A DNA stretch of 64,000 bases from Sipunculus nudus (lineage: Eukaryota > Annelida > Sipuncula > Golfingiida > Sipunculidae). Below the pieces are notes generated by a model that was not told where the DNA came from, searched no databases, and worked only from the letters and a program-made list of their open reading frames with translations. The number at the start of each line of letters is the position of its first letter. Within the stretch, counting starts at the first letter, position 1. Location of the stretch: contig CM049322.1 in NCBI GenBank assembly GCA_026874595.1, positions 48,525,340-48,589,339 of the forward strand, read 5' to 3'. The position numbers and the translations under genes are program-made. Positions 11,801 to 26,800 of the stretch are shown here, piece after piece.

Positions 11801-14800
11801 TCAGCATACTGGTCAATTTCTCTGCATGTTTGTTAAATTTCTGACTGCATACGGGCATGTCTCCCAGAGGTCATATAATGGACAGCCTTGTCATGTGTGA
11901 CACATGAAATGTTGTTGGTTTCCATGGGGATGGGATTTACATGGTTTTCAATTTTTTACTGGTTGTCTGGCTAAATCAAGACCATATCCAAATTATTTTT
12001 TTTTAAGCATGGGTCTTGTCTGCTGAACAAAGATGAATATATATAACCAAACAATCAGAATATCATTATTATCAAACCTAGATATATATCAGGATTTACA
12101 TTCATAGGGGTATCTACTGTCTATTGTCTTATAGACAATCTACATTGAAATCTGACAGTACCACATAATGAGACTTCATGGACATCAGTTGCATAAATCT
12201 AAAGGGATATTATCACAAAATTCTTAATTCAAACAGCTTAGCAACATGGCTACATCCAACATATTTTGTGTCAGTTGTTTTTCAGGAAACCATCTTACAG
12301 GCAAGTGTTATGATGCAAACATTTCAGTTAATCCTAAATGGCCCTCGGCTACCTTTGTCAGAAGCAACAAGGCCAAGGTTGAAAGTGCAGGAACAAACAC
12401 TTGTAAAAGCATAATCCTCCTTGGCCCAGGTAACAAAGGTTAAGGATCCTCCTCATTATCAGTAGAACTTTGGCCTGAAGCCAATAAAGAAACCCTGGCA
12501 GGAATTTCATTCAACCACACACAGCACCAGGGCCAGCCATTGTTATACCTTGAGAGCCTTTGATGTGCCGGAGTTCTCAGGTAACAAGGGCAGGTAGGAA
12601 CACTCTGGGCTCATAGAAACATTCAGCCGGGGTTCATATAACATCCACACATGCCTTTTAATAAAGGTACACAGCGGTAGTAACCATTTTCAACCACAAG
12701 TCAGACCTGTTTTTTTTCTGTAAATACTTTCTGGGAAGCTCCAATGAGGACTAGGCCATTAATACCTCTAAATTTTTACTTTACATATCTGAATCATTAC
12801 CATGGTGATATTGCAGTCAATTAACCAATCAGCATTTAGTGTGTTTTTAAGAGAATAATCCATATATACTGGACAAAAGAATTCATATAAAAACCCGGCT
12901 TTTGTACTCCTATCCACTAGTTTGTATCAGTATTGCTTTAATTAAAGTATGTTTTGTTAACAAGTAAAATTCATCTTTCATTACAATAGATGGTTCAGAA
13001 AATTTTTGATAATTTAAATATGTAGAAAATAAAACTACTTGATGACAGTGTGTACTTATGAGTCTCTGAACATGCCGTATATACTGTAATACAGAAGTAT
13101 ATATGACCCAACAAAGGTCAAATGAATGTGCTACAGACAAGTACAATCAATAAGTGATCACAATCTACTTGGATCATCAATGAATCTAATTGAAGAGGGT
13201 CAGCTTAGACCTGTAAATGAAGGTCATGATACAATTTATGTTTAGTCATATTTCATTTAAAATTCATGATCTTGAATTTTTACAATACTTTGCTGCCAGA
13301 TAATTGCTACAATTTTAATGAACATATGTAATATGCAACAAAATAATTAAAAAATTCAAAACCTATTGTTAGCTACATTCCTACTGAGGTCAGTGTTTTT
13401 TTTCTTAACTTCTCACTCAGGCCAGTACAACTCCGTTTCTCTTTATAAAATCATGAAATATGGATAGCAAGACTGTTAATATGAAAGAGGAAACAGTTAA
13501 GTCAGAAAAAACTTGAGTCAGTAAGTGGGAAACTAAAAAGGAAAATAAAGATAACTCTGCATGTAATAATGTTAGTAAAACACAAAATGCATGAAAAATT
13601 GTAAGATCATCTGTAAAAAGAGCAGACTCTGCAGAAATAAATAAAAACAGGAAAATCAAACTATAACAGAGCCTAGAAGTTGGTGCATGTCTAAACTAAT
13701 AAATATTAATTTTTTAACTACTAAATATTCATACCAGACAGTTCACTGATTGGTCCTGGACCTACAACAACAGAATCGTAAATATTCATAAGCAAATTAT
13801 CATAAGATTAGAATATCAAAGTGTCTTGGTGCACAATTCTCCCCCTTTCACTAAATCATTCAAATTTTCTGACAACTAAGTTATTTAATAAAGGTAATTC
13901 CTTGAACCTTTTATCAAAATAGCCTAAAACACATCAATCCTACAGCACAAAGGCTTGTTTGTTTTGTTCATATCCATGTGTTTTTTACATGCTTGGGGCC
14001 TGCCAAAATAATCCAAACACATTCAACAAGATGTCTGGCAACTTTTCAGACAAACCATGGTGTTCTGCAACACGTGATCTTTAAACTTACACATACATAC
14101 AACAAACCATCTAAGATTGTATGTTTTTTCTGTTAATCAGCATTGGAGCATGTACTGTGTTTACCAATAGCTTGTAGATAAACACGCATATTACTTCCCT
14201 CACAGGGGTGTAGTAAGAATCCTTCTTCACAGGAGTTCATTAACTTAAGTTTACTCATGTATGTTGAACATGCAAAAAATTATACAAATTCTACAGAAAA
14301 GACTGATGAATATGGTAGCTGACTTTAACCTTTATCCTACATAAAACTATAAATAAATATATAAATATAAATTTAATTTATTTTACGTGGATTGTACATC
14401 TAGTTAAAATAACTAATATGGGGTGCTCTCCATGGCACGGTTGGTGACGATGGGTATTTTCTGATGGTGGAGGAGACCGGAGAACCAGGAGAAAAACCAC
14501 CAAACTTGGATGGATAACTACATCCCTCTCTCAAAGCCCCTCCGGGGATTTATCCCGGGTCGCATTTTACCCCTCAGCTGTCCAGGCCCCACTTCACAGG
14601 AGTTAATTAACAACAGTTCATTCTTGTATGCTGAACATGACAGAAATCACACAAATTCTACAGAAAAGATTGATGAGTATGGTAGCTGACTTTTGATCTA
14701 CGTACAACTGACCATAAAGGAATGAAATGACATTCTCTCAACTGGTAAGTATAATTCAAGTGAAGTACTGATGGTATTGGTAATAAACACTATACGCTTG

Positions 14801-17800
14801 GATTACTTGTAAAGATTTCCTTGATCTTATTTAACCAATATTGTATGTGGCTAATAAAACTTGTAGAGCATATCGGACCAAGTTCTTTTATACTGCTAAT
14901 CAGGTGCCGCCCTATAAGAAGGAAGTGCAATGAAAAGCCTAAACAGTTTAAAATCTAGACCCACATGTGTGCATATATTATGCATCCTTTGTCAAAGTAT
15001 TGATGTGATCTTATTACATTTCCTGGTCACTTTGTAAACATAAGCTTCCCTTCACACAGCCTAACATTGTGGGATTGAAAATGAAAGTCAATAAGTCACA
15101 ATATTAAAGGCACATAAAGGAAATCGTGAACAACAAGGTAATATTATTAACTACACAATGCTATTTTTAGCAATGTATCCAAAGACTGTCCCAGTGTATA
15201 GTTCTGGTGTTAGATTTTAATTGTGTTTTATGCTGGTCACAACTGAACATGAACAATTTTAAAACTAGTTGAATGCTGAGAAGTTTACAACAGACATATC
15301 TTATGATTTCAAAGAAACTTGAAAATTTTGCCTTTCTGGGCAGATATAAATATGAAATAAAATGTGACTTGCCAAAATATACTTGTAGTATACTTATATA
15401 CAATTTTCATAAGAAACAACCAAGGGTTTTATAATATAAATATGATACTCTACTTGAATGAATTATCAATCTGCCATGAGTTTGTACTAAATTATCTGGT
15501 CCATACTTTAACAAAAGAACATATTTAATGATATTTTCCCTAGCTTTTAAGGACCCTTTTCAAAATATTATTTGGACTGAAATTTAACATGTTGACATGG
15601 ACATATATAAGTGAGCCATGTTATCATTATACTTACTTTAATTTTATGATTCATCATGCAAGTCATATCCTTAAAAGGACAAGGCCATGGCCTGTTGGTG
15701 ACACTGTGTATTAAATGAGGATGAAGAAACCTGTATGATAAGAGTGGTAATTTATTATATCAGCTGGATGATTTCGGGATTTATATTCACATAACTAGGA
15801 ATAAAACACAAGCCATGACCAGTTATTTAGACATTACAGCCTCAAAACACACCGGTGGCTTCAGGCCTGCTGCTATAGATTAATATACAGGAGTAGGCAT
15901 CTTATCATTGGTTTTTATGGGACGTTTTTACTGTATGTTTAGATAACATGTGTGGACCTGTTCAGAGTTATTTTCAGTACTTATGGGATATTTTTACTGA
16001 TGGTAATTCCAGGTTAACGCAATGTCAGTGACTAGTGTTTAAAATTAAACTTAAAGTTTAAATAATAATTTAAGTTCTTAATTTTTCAGTTATTTACCGA
16101 TAATCTTCTGACAAACCCGGGATGTAAATCAAACATGATGAAGGTATCACCTGATAGACTTGGTCCTTGAGACCATTAAAAGTGTCACTAAAACACTGTT
16201 TAATACAAATTCTGACATGTGCTTTTGAAGACATTAAATCACCCATGGCCGGATACAACACAGACTTTAAATAAACAGACAAGCTATATTTATCTGAATC
16301 ATTTATGCTTCAAAGGAGCTCAACTGAGGAGATTAAGCCATTTATTTTTTCTATATATAGCCCTGGCTGAACAGTAGCACAATTGCCCCCATCACCCATC
16401 CCTGGCTCATAAAACTAACCAAGGTTGAGCTACCTGAGTTTTTAAAACCATCTAGTGGGCAAATGTATTACCCACATGCCACTGACACCAGTACACTCTG
16501 AACACATGCTGGATATGAGCTTTCATTATATATGTACTGTCTGATTCAGGGAATGATAAAAATGATCAAACTGCAATAAGTTAATATGGGGAAAATTAAT
16601 GATTTAAGCCATGACTTAAATCCAATTATAACTATTTTTAGGTAATTAATAACACCTGATAACTAAAAGGCGATATATATTTATAGGACTATATTTACAC
16701 TAACTCAAAACTAGTGGTCTTTGTAGCTTTAACATTCCCTTGATGTGTTTCTTTCCTCTCAATGCGATCCCTGATAATGAGATATCACAATTTATATCCA
16801 TGGTCTATTCATGGAGTTATTTATTATAACTTTTATTATACCATATTTCAGTCACTACTTTGTGGACTATAAACCAAAACCATCTGTTTATAACTGATAA
16901 AAGCAGAAAGTACAGCATTTCCCTGAGTGATTAATTATAATAAGGTTACAAGTCAATGACACAAAAAGATTGCAAATCATCAACTGAGAAAACAAACCCA
17001 AAGGCTCCTGGGATTGAAACATGGATTTGTGGATTACATTAATTTGACCTTTTGTCTACTGTCACTGAACTTTCACTTATTTACTCTGACCTTTGACCAA
17101 TTAATCAAAATAACTTGTATCAAGTATTCCCACATGATACCAAATTCATCAATGCAAACATGTACCAATCTTGATACATGGCACCATGAATGAATTATTT
17201 CTTTCACATAAGATTCTTGGCAGCTTTGAATATTTTTGTAAAAATATTATCTCACATGGCCAACATGACGAGAGTCCACAGCTGAAAAACCCAGACTCAC
17301 AGAGTTTCTGATTACACAACATGTGTCTGTGTTGGATCACCTATAATTATGAACCAAGGACTCAAAGTTAAAGTGACATATGATATAATTCAAGGAATTG
17401 AAAATAAATATAAAATGAATCCAGTTCTTTCAGTGAATCCATCTTTATTGGGTTTCCCCATCTTCTAAATCAATATCATTATAAATTCAATGGCCTTTAA
17501 TATATGTGATGAAACATTTTTAAACATTTATAACAGCATTAAAAGAGAATCATCATGACCTCTGACCTGAATAACCTCTGACCTCACTCCTGTTCTGGAG
17601 ATGAACAACATACCTTGGAGTGATGAAGATTAAAAATCATGAGCTGGAGTAACAGCTGTAGGTTAAATTCTATGACAATTGACATGTTAAACTACTGATG
17701 ACTACTGATGTGCCTGACCTCTGACCTTTGACCTGTGACTTACACCCTCTACTCTAAGACACAAGATTTACAAGGCTGTAAACATGTGCATATGAAAAAT

Positions 17801-20800
17801 GTCCATTATAGCAAGTTTTTCCTGACATGACAATTGTCCTCATGAATATTCATAATGTAATTCACATCAGTTACACAATCATAATACATCCAACTACAAG
17901 CGAGTTTAATAAACTTTATTTATTTTACATGGATTGTACAACAAGTTATAATAATTATTACAGGGCTGCACTCTCCATGGCTGGGATGATTGCATTTGTT
18001 GTCTTTTTAGGTGGAGGAAACCTGAGGACCAAGAGAAAACCACCGACTTACAACCCCCTCTCACAGCCTGCCAGGTATCAATCCCAGGTTGCCAACAAAG
18101 AGGGCTGAGCATTTTACCCCTCCACTGCCCAGGCCCCATATTTTGAACTGTCAAAGTATTTATGATGTAACTTACAATATGCATTTAAAGAACAGAAAAT
18201 AAATTGCTATAATGGACCACCACTGATATTTATGACACAGGCCGAGTATCCTCTTTGCTACCAGTCTGTGCTACAACTAACAAATATACAGGTAAAAAGA
18301 GTTGGGGTATTAAATTTCTATGCATGCGTGAGTGATATATAAACTAAAGTCTTCAAAACACATATGCTCTCAGTCACACTCATTTGGCTGCATTAAGCAG
18401 GAGCTGTACCCGACCTCTCCACACAATTGAACCACAGCCAATGGCAAATAATAAAGAAATCTGGCTGAAACCAATGCTCATAAACATGTAAATTTCACTG
18501 GTACAGGATGAGGTTGACAAACTTTCGCTCCATTTCATATAATCACTTATTACTCTCTGATTCACATTTACACACAACGTAAAACATGAAAAGATATTTG
18601 ACAAATACAGAGAAAGTCTACATGCATCCAACTATCACCATCCCTAAAATCTTTCATGGGTTTCTTCAGTGGCAAAAGCTGTATCAGGACATTGATTCTG
18701 TTATATGTCACAAATAAAAAAGCTACCTAATAAAAGTCATAATGATTTCAGCACAAGTGCATATGAGATATTACTGAACTAATTAGAATTCACCATCATT
18801 GAATCCAATAGATTCCTGAAAACATATCTTTACTGAAACTGATTTACAGTAACTAAATTCCAGGCTAAATATCACCTTTTGAAGAACAGACAGACAGATG
18901 GTGAAAGCTCAGACTGCTTGTAAGGTAACAATTTTATACTGAAAGAATAAACGAAGAATACAGAACACAATGCACAAGCAACACTCACTTTGAGGAACTG
19001 ACGTAGAACTTGGTGTTGTTGGAGCAGCTGTACTTGGAGTCGTAGAGGGTGTTGGTGTTGTTGTCGGTACTGAAACAGATGCCGCGGAAAGCCATCTAAA
19101 TATTGCTCCAAGTATACATGTATACATACACACACACATTTATACATACATTCACACATACATACACATATGCATGTACACTAGAGGTGTGCCGATTAAT
19201 CAATAAAATTGATGATTGGTCGTTTTCTAGTAAAATCGATAAAAACAACTGCATTTTTGCATAACTGATTAAAACAGTTATGTATGCACAAGTATGCAAA
19301 GAATCTAATCTTGTCAGAGATATCATATACCAGCACAAAGCAACAAACAGCATCAAAATTGAACCATGCGCAATAACAATCATCCAACGGAAAGTCCACC
19401 TTGGACATGGGTGGATTGATGGTTTCATTATGAATACTGTTGTTCATGTCACACCATATACTGGGGTCAAAATTTAAGGTACTAGTATACGGGAGATATC
19501 TAGGTGATATAGAAAGTACATAAAATAACTGATTAATAATCGATCATTGATCGTTTTTATTTTTCAATCATCGATTATGATTTTAAAACCAATTCTTGCC
19601 ACTAGTGTACATATATGCACACATTGTACATACACATATACAATCACACTAGACAGTTATCACACACAGGAACACGTATATAAACATGCACAGACACACA
19701 GAAGCACAAATTTGTACATGCACTGATGGTGATACACATATCCATAGATTGATAGATTCACAATTTTTGTACACAAATATGTTTAGAGACATACACACAC
19801 ATACGTCCTTACGTGGATTACTGATGTTACTGACTTCCACAAAGTCCTTATGTGAAGATCAAATTAGTTCATCATTTTTCCATTAGACCAATGGCTGTGC
19901 ATGGACTGTAGTATGAGTTTAAAGGGGCCCCTCCTGTATTTGACAAATATTACCTGAAGATAATCCCATGAACCTTTTACAAAATTGGCCAGGAGACTGT
20001 GATCCTACAGTACACAGGCTAAACAGAGGCTGTTCCTCTTGTCTATATTAACATGTTGGTAAAGGTAAATAGTCCTAATACATTTAAGTCAGATAAACCA
20101 GAATGATGCAAAGGCGTTTGCGACCAGTGACCTTTCAACTTCTGTACTTAGACAACAAATTACCTTAGGTTATGTGGTTTTTCTGATTGTCAACATTGTA
20201 CCGTGTTTACTATCAGCTTGTAGATAAACAAACAAGTACATCCATCACAGAGGCTTAACAAGAACTTCTCTGAACAGGAAATACCTACAGTTCATGATTA
20301 TACACTCAAAGTAAGCCATAAAACAAACAAATTGTACACAAAAGTTAGGTGTATAGCTGGCTTTAAACATAAGTCCACTGGTTACGTATTAGTTAATTTT
20401 TACCTGGAATACTTTCAGGTAATGAATATGAAAATCAGTTATACCATTCGGGAGAGGTACATTTGCCAAGAATTTGTCTTAACCCCTCTATTCTGGTGTA
20501 GTACACAATTTTTACAAGATACACATGAATGGTATGTTATATGCCAGATATATACACTCAAGGTCAGGAACAATAGGACTCTGCAATGCACCTTCATAAA
20601 TACTTACAACACACACATTTTACAAATACATACACTCACAGGCGGAGGGTCAGACTGGAGGATATAATTCACAAGTTGCAGTATTTATTAACCAACCTCC
20701 AGGATTTGAAGAGTCTTGATAATTTACTAATACAAAAAACATTACATTCTAATTCATTAATGTATTCTTTTAATCTAAAGGGTGTAAATGATGGTACTAA

Positions 20801-23800
20801 AATTGGGTATTCTAAAATTCCAATTTACAGGTGATGGTCTGAGGACTTTAATTTCTATTAAAGGAAAGAACAATCACAGAGACTTTCCGCAACACACACA
20901 GTACATTTATCCAGACGATCATTCTTGTAATAAACATCATGCCTCTACATGAACCACTAATACCACTCAAACACACCAGATGTACCATCCCATGCAAGTG
21001 CATGCTACCGATTATATTATTTATAGTTCATACATTTTGGCTGGCTTCAAATTCAATAAGGTTTCACAATAAAGCTTTCATTCATGATCAGCTCCTCATT
21101 AAAAGTGACTCATACCCTCATATTTGCCAATGGAAATTTTATATTCATATAATGGGTTCACAGAAGCTCTACAATTGCTTTATAAATAATATCATTTGAA
21201 TTATATAGGGTATGTATATAGCTAGAGACAAGTGACACATGGGTTATAAGCTCAGCCGACTGCCTGATCTGCGCAGAAAAATGGAAGAGTCAACATCAAC
21301 ACTCCAAGTTATATATTTTATATATTATTGATACTTTCTTAGATAAAATTAACCTCACAAAATGTATTTTGCAATTTTAAATAACAAAGTCATCAATCTT
21401 ATTAAAATGAAGCTAGCCATGGTTGAAATATTTATAAAGTCTGAAAGTGTGGTTACATGACATGACAAAAGAGATTAGCAATAATTCCCATACAAGCCAC
21501 CAGGGGGTTAACATACATGGTAGCATGCAGCTAATTTCAAAGAAATGATGCACAGTGATGATCAAGTGAAGTTCTATTACATTTGATTCACTGAATTATA
21601 AGTGAGGAAAATGTTTGTAACTTGTCTTACAGTATCAAGTTGGCAAATTACAAAGAGAATATGTGTGGTAAATCATCTCTCACTCTAATGCAATTCACCT
21701 TAATATTAAATCAAGTAAGAAAAGTAGTGAAAAATACCTGTAAACTTTACTGTCAGATCATATTAATCCTAAATTGGTGAGAAGATAAATTGCTTTCAAG
21801 TTATTTTGCACACAATTGATCACATTACTGAATAAAGATTAATGATGTTGGGATATCTATAAATATTTGTTTACATTTGTATGTGTTTAGAGACTTAAAT
21901 AAAAGTTGTGTAAGTCTTTGAGCATTTAAAATAATTTTTACTGATTAATAAAAAGGCTTTATTGTTTAAGAAGATCTGCTTAACTGCCCAATATCAATGT
22001 CAGTTAGCCTGTTAGATGATATAAGAAACAAGTTTCAACATACACTATCAACACTGTTGAAAAAACTTTGTCATAAACATCTCATCAAAATTTGATAAAC
22101 AAAACTCTTGGAAAGTTAAAGGGCACTAATGGAAGGAGTACCAGAAATAAACTTATCACAATAATATTGTTTTTAGTAAAGTGCTTGGTTTAGAATCTTA
22201 GTTAACATAAAACAAGTAATAGGCAGAGCCCAAAATTAAGACTTAACCACTTGCCCAGGGCAAGTAAATGTTCCAGAAAATGGCAGTAAGGCAACCAAAA
22301 GTAGGCCCTTACTTGCCAGTTGGGCAAGTAGTTCTCTCCACATGAATCACAAGTTAGCCATTCTCTGCTTGCAGAAATGAAATCATATATTGTAATACCT
22401 CTATCTTAAAATACCTGTATGTTAATGAGTGCAAATGCTAAAGAGAAATATTATTAACAACCAATTATTTTAACAAGTTTATTTTTAATCATGTGGAACA
22501 GATTTTTTGTGTTTGTAGTTGCATCAGTGATTTTTGTAGGACAAGTAAAAATTCATGAAGGGCAAGTAAAAGCTAGATGTTACTCATGCCTGACTGTGTA
22601 AGTACTTTTAAAATTTATGTTGCAACCTGGTAGGTTAAATAATATAGCTACTGCAAATAATGCAATTAAAGATCTGAATCAAATATTTATCCTCTGAATA
22701 CAAAGTCAAGAACAGTAGTCTTACACCAGTACCCTGACCCATATAATAATACAGTGAAATGTTGTTAAAATAATTCTGACACATAAAATGTCCTTGAATC
22801 GATATATTGTAGTTTGATTACCTGATGGAAAGAGACACCAAATTTTTATTGACAACTGTCTCATAAAGGACAATATATGGCAAGTGAGGGGAATGTCATT
22901 TTGTGAAAAACAACTTGGGCGGAGTAGAACTGGCTGACTATAACTTGATTAAAACCGAAATATGGGGCCATTTCCAGCTCATTACCTACATGTTTAATTG
23001 TTATAGTATCACAAACACTGAACTTTACACAATAATCAACATCCACAACAGCCTTTGTGATTCCACATAAACACTGACATAACCTTACTCATCTTACTAT
23101 TTGAATGCTGAGTTGTATTTTATAATACAAATGTGGTTAATAAACAATATCACAAATATAACAATCAGACACAGGCCTAGTGGTTAGTAAAAAGATTGAA
23201 GAAAAGCATTAATGCATGTAGAAAGATCAGTTTTGCAACGTTAAAATATTGAGAATACATTTATAAGTAATTTAGCGCAAGAAAATGTTAAAATATTAAA
23301 GTTCTCCCTTATATTTTAGTTGGAAGTGAAAGTAAAAATTTTCCTGGGTTTATTGACTGACGAGTAGATTTTCAGATATGCAAATTTTGCTGTAACTGTT
23401 AATATTACTGCCTCTGGAAAGAGGGTATGCGTTCATCCCGTTTTTGGTGTTAGTGTGTGTTTGTCCACAATATAACTTCAAAAATCATGAATGAAATCTC
23501 ATAAAATTTTCAGGGCATCTTGGAAACAAACAAATGATGAATTAATTAAATTTTGGTGTGGATGTATACGTAGCACATGATCTGGATTCAGGAAGGTCAT
23601 CAAGATATATTCACAAAGGTACAGTCACACAAGAACCTGGAAAAGTGAATTCAAGTTTACACAGATAGGGGAGCATCCCAAATTAGGGATCCCCACTTGG
23701 TGGAGGCTTGCATTCCTTTGTGTGCAGATTTCTAGTAAATGAATACTCTGAAGGCCTGCAGGTTGCATTTCCGAATAATTGTGGACATTGATAAGCCCAT

Positions 23801-26800
23801 AATGTGTATGACAGGTGTTAGATTTTAGCAAGTTTGACAAAAATTAAAAAATTGCTGTGATTACATGTGAACAACACAGGTCAAACATCATATAATGTAA
23901 GTTTTTCAAGTTTAGTGAGTAGAGGTTTAAGTGTATATCCATCCAATAATTTGCAACGTGAATATTTATTATTTATTTACAGAACATTCAAGTTTAAGAA
24001 AATATTTTGTTCATTCTAAAATCTATCTCACCTGTTGTTCATTTGATTTGACTGTAATAATATGTTACTATGATGTTACTAAAATATCAAAAAGTACCAA
24101 AGAAGAAACTATGAGCCGCAGAATTCTTCTGGTATGGTTCAACTTTTTTTTCTAATCTCACTGTACATATTTCCAGAATGTTCTGAGATTCAATTAGATC
24201 ACTGTTAGTCCTGTGATGTCGAGTAACAATACAGCATAGACCTTATTATCCTGTTTGATTCTTTTCAAATTACAATGAATTCTTAGTTCATCAAATTATA
24301 ATTGACAAGGCAAATATAAATATCATGGAAAAGAACATTTTTTAACTTACTTCTGACAGAGAACGATGTGCTGGCGTTGACAGTCCTCAGTCTATCACCA
24401 ACCAGGGTGTTAGAGGCCTCACAGCGGTATGTGTTGTTGCCTTTCATGTCTGTGGTGATGGTCAGTACCCTATTATTAATTTCTGCTGCTGTTCCGTCTC
24501 CCTCTACCTTCACCCATTTAAATGTAGGGGCTGGCCTCCCTGATGCTGTACAGGTTATTGCACTTCCAGGGATGAGCTCAGCATCATGGTCAAGGATGCG
24601 TATGTTTTCAACACCATCTGGAAAATTATTCAGCACAAATGACTAACATTACAAAATTTCATTTCCTCAAGAAAAAAGACTTAAGAGGCACAAACAGCTC
24701 CCCCTCCATATGTTTAACTGGATGTGGTCGGACAATGGTCCTTGGAGGGCCCCCCCTTTCTGCTAGTGCTGGACTAGTTTACATATGGGTGAAAAATTAA
24801 GTTTAATTTGCAAATATGAGAAACAGAAAGAGGTTTTTATCTATATGCATGAGGGAAAAAAATCATACTGGATCAAATGATATTAAAGAAGATATGTCTG
24901 AAATAATGTGTGCAATAGAAAAGCAGCGATGTAGTATGTTAGCCATATATATGATTTTGGGCAAGTCTGTAATTAAATAGGTCTGGAGCCCTCTTAGGCA
25001 CCAATGATCCCTGTGAAATTGGAAAAGCTGCATTAGGTTGTTGTTGAGTAATTGCGTGCAAAAGAAAATCAGCGATCGGGCTATGGCAGCCATATTGGAA
25101 TTCCAACAAGTATGTTATCTAATAGGTCTGGAGCCCTCATATGTACCGACCATCCCTGTAAATCTGGGAAAGCTGCAGTAATATGAGTATGTTGTTGTTG
25201 AGTTATTGCGTGCGAAAAAAAAAATCAGTCATTGGCTGTGGTGGCCATATTGGAATTCCTGCATGTCTGTAATTTGATAGGTCTGGGGCCCTCATAGGTA
25301 CTAATCTTCTATGTGAATTTGGGAAAGGTGAAGTATGTTGTTGTTGAGTAATCACGCGCGAAAGAAAGTGTCACTGACGGAAGGATGGATAGACGGACTG
25401 AAACGGTGATCACTATAGGGCACCGCTTGTCAAGCGGGGCCCTAACTAAGAAAGTGTCGGATCAGTGATCCACTAAATCCCCAAGACCTCAAGAGCTACA
25501 TACAAAACACAGAACCAAGGACCTAGAGTGGTCAGTTTCAGCAAATGCAAAATATATTTCTATTTTTATTGTTTTCAAATATAAGAAATTAAAAAACTCA
25601 GAGGAAATGATCCTGATATTTGGTGATAATCAAGTACGAAATATGTGATTGCCAAACTAATACTGTGACATGATGGACATGGGAAAACCAGTGTAGGTTT
25701 TAGAGATGCCGTGTTGCATATGAAATATTTACATATTTCATATTTATACATATATGGACAGACAGATGGGCAGAAAGAACTTATAACTTTATATCGTTTT
25801 CTATTGAAACAGGGGAATAATGATTTTAAACTTATAAATATTAAACCTTATTTTTCAGCATTTCCATTTTTTTACAGGAGACTAATGATTTTTTAATGAA
25901 TATTTAATGAATTTAATTACATTCAGATTTTTAAATTTCAGAAATTTTGGAAATTTGCAAAATAAAAATATGTAAAATGTATGTTTATATTTAATTATAA
26001 ATTGCATCAATACTTACCATTAGTTTGGTCAGGTCATATATATATATATATATGCATATTTGAATTTGCATGATAACTTTTTAAAATTAAGAAAATGTTT
26101 AAACTAAATTTAATGGAATTTTTTAAAATATAAAATCACTAATAAAACAGAATGCAACAACATGGCAACTTCTAGATTATTTCTTGATCATTATTCATGA
26201 AAAGGTTTTGAACATTGGTATTCAGTTCAATGTACATGTTTAATTCTGTTAACTAAAAATAAAATGAAAGATTCAGTCAAAAAAATTTAAAATGCCTTTT
26301 AAAAATCAGATACACAAACTGTCAGTGGAATAAGGAAGAAGCTATATCACATCTCTTCTGAAGAAAGGTATTCCTCACACCATGAACATTCACACTTTTA
26401 TAACACTACATCACTTTGCTGATATATAATTAAATATGCACTTTAGACATTGTAACCCCTTGTAATACTTTATAAAACAAGGGACCCATGGGTCACTGTG
26501 CTCAGCTGAAGTTGACCTTTTAGGTAACTAGGGACCCATGGGTCTCGACGCTCAGCTGCATTTGTAAATAAGGATATATGTTTATGAGGTTTTCCAAAAT
26601 ATTGGTCCTTTGATCAGTTTGAAGCCAACCTGTCTACCCAAACTGGAGTTATCATCCATAATCTATTTTGTGAATGGATGGGCCCTGTGACCTTAACCTT
26701 TGACCTTATGACCCAAAAATCAAAAGGAAACTTCCCCTATTGGCAGGTGCACCACATGTTGATGATAGAAGGATTGAGATGAAAAGTTTGGCTTAAAATG

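Larger units (their letters stand above)
13762..18988 (-). other. Ig receptor intron 5 (5.2 kb)
   Basis: Contains two SINE-like copies (14375-14600 and 17905-18145), a direct duplication around the first of them, and half-site clusters at about 17040-17740. No extra stalk exon was convincingly found. Confidence 0.6.
19070..24350 (-). other. Ig receptor intron 4 (5.3 kb)
   Basis: Contains the hAT-like MITE (19182-19604), repeat copies at 19950-20300 and 23411-23735, and a patch of GGCAAGTA words at 22240-22590. No additional exon is supported. Confidence 0.6.

Noticed and set aside
19821-19841. Possible third stalk microexon (minus strand, 21 nt, phase 1-1, donor GTAAGG)
   Set aside because: The acceptor lacks a pyrimidine tract (TTTGTGGAAG), so the support is too weak.
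20332-20667. 111-codon plus-strand open frame in intron 4
   Set aside because: Non-ATG start, no domain, no splice signals.
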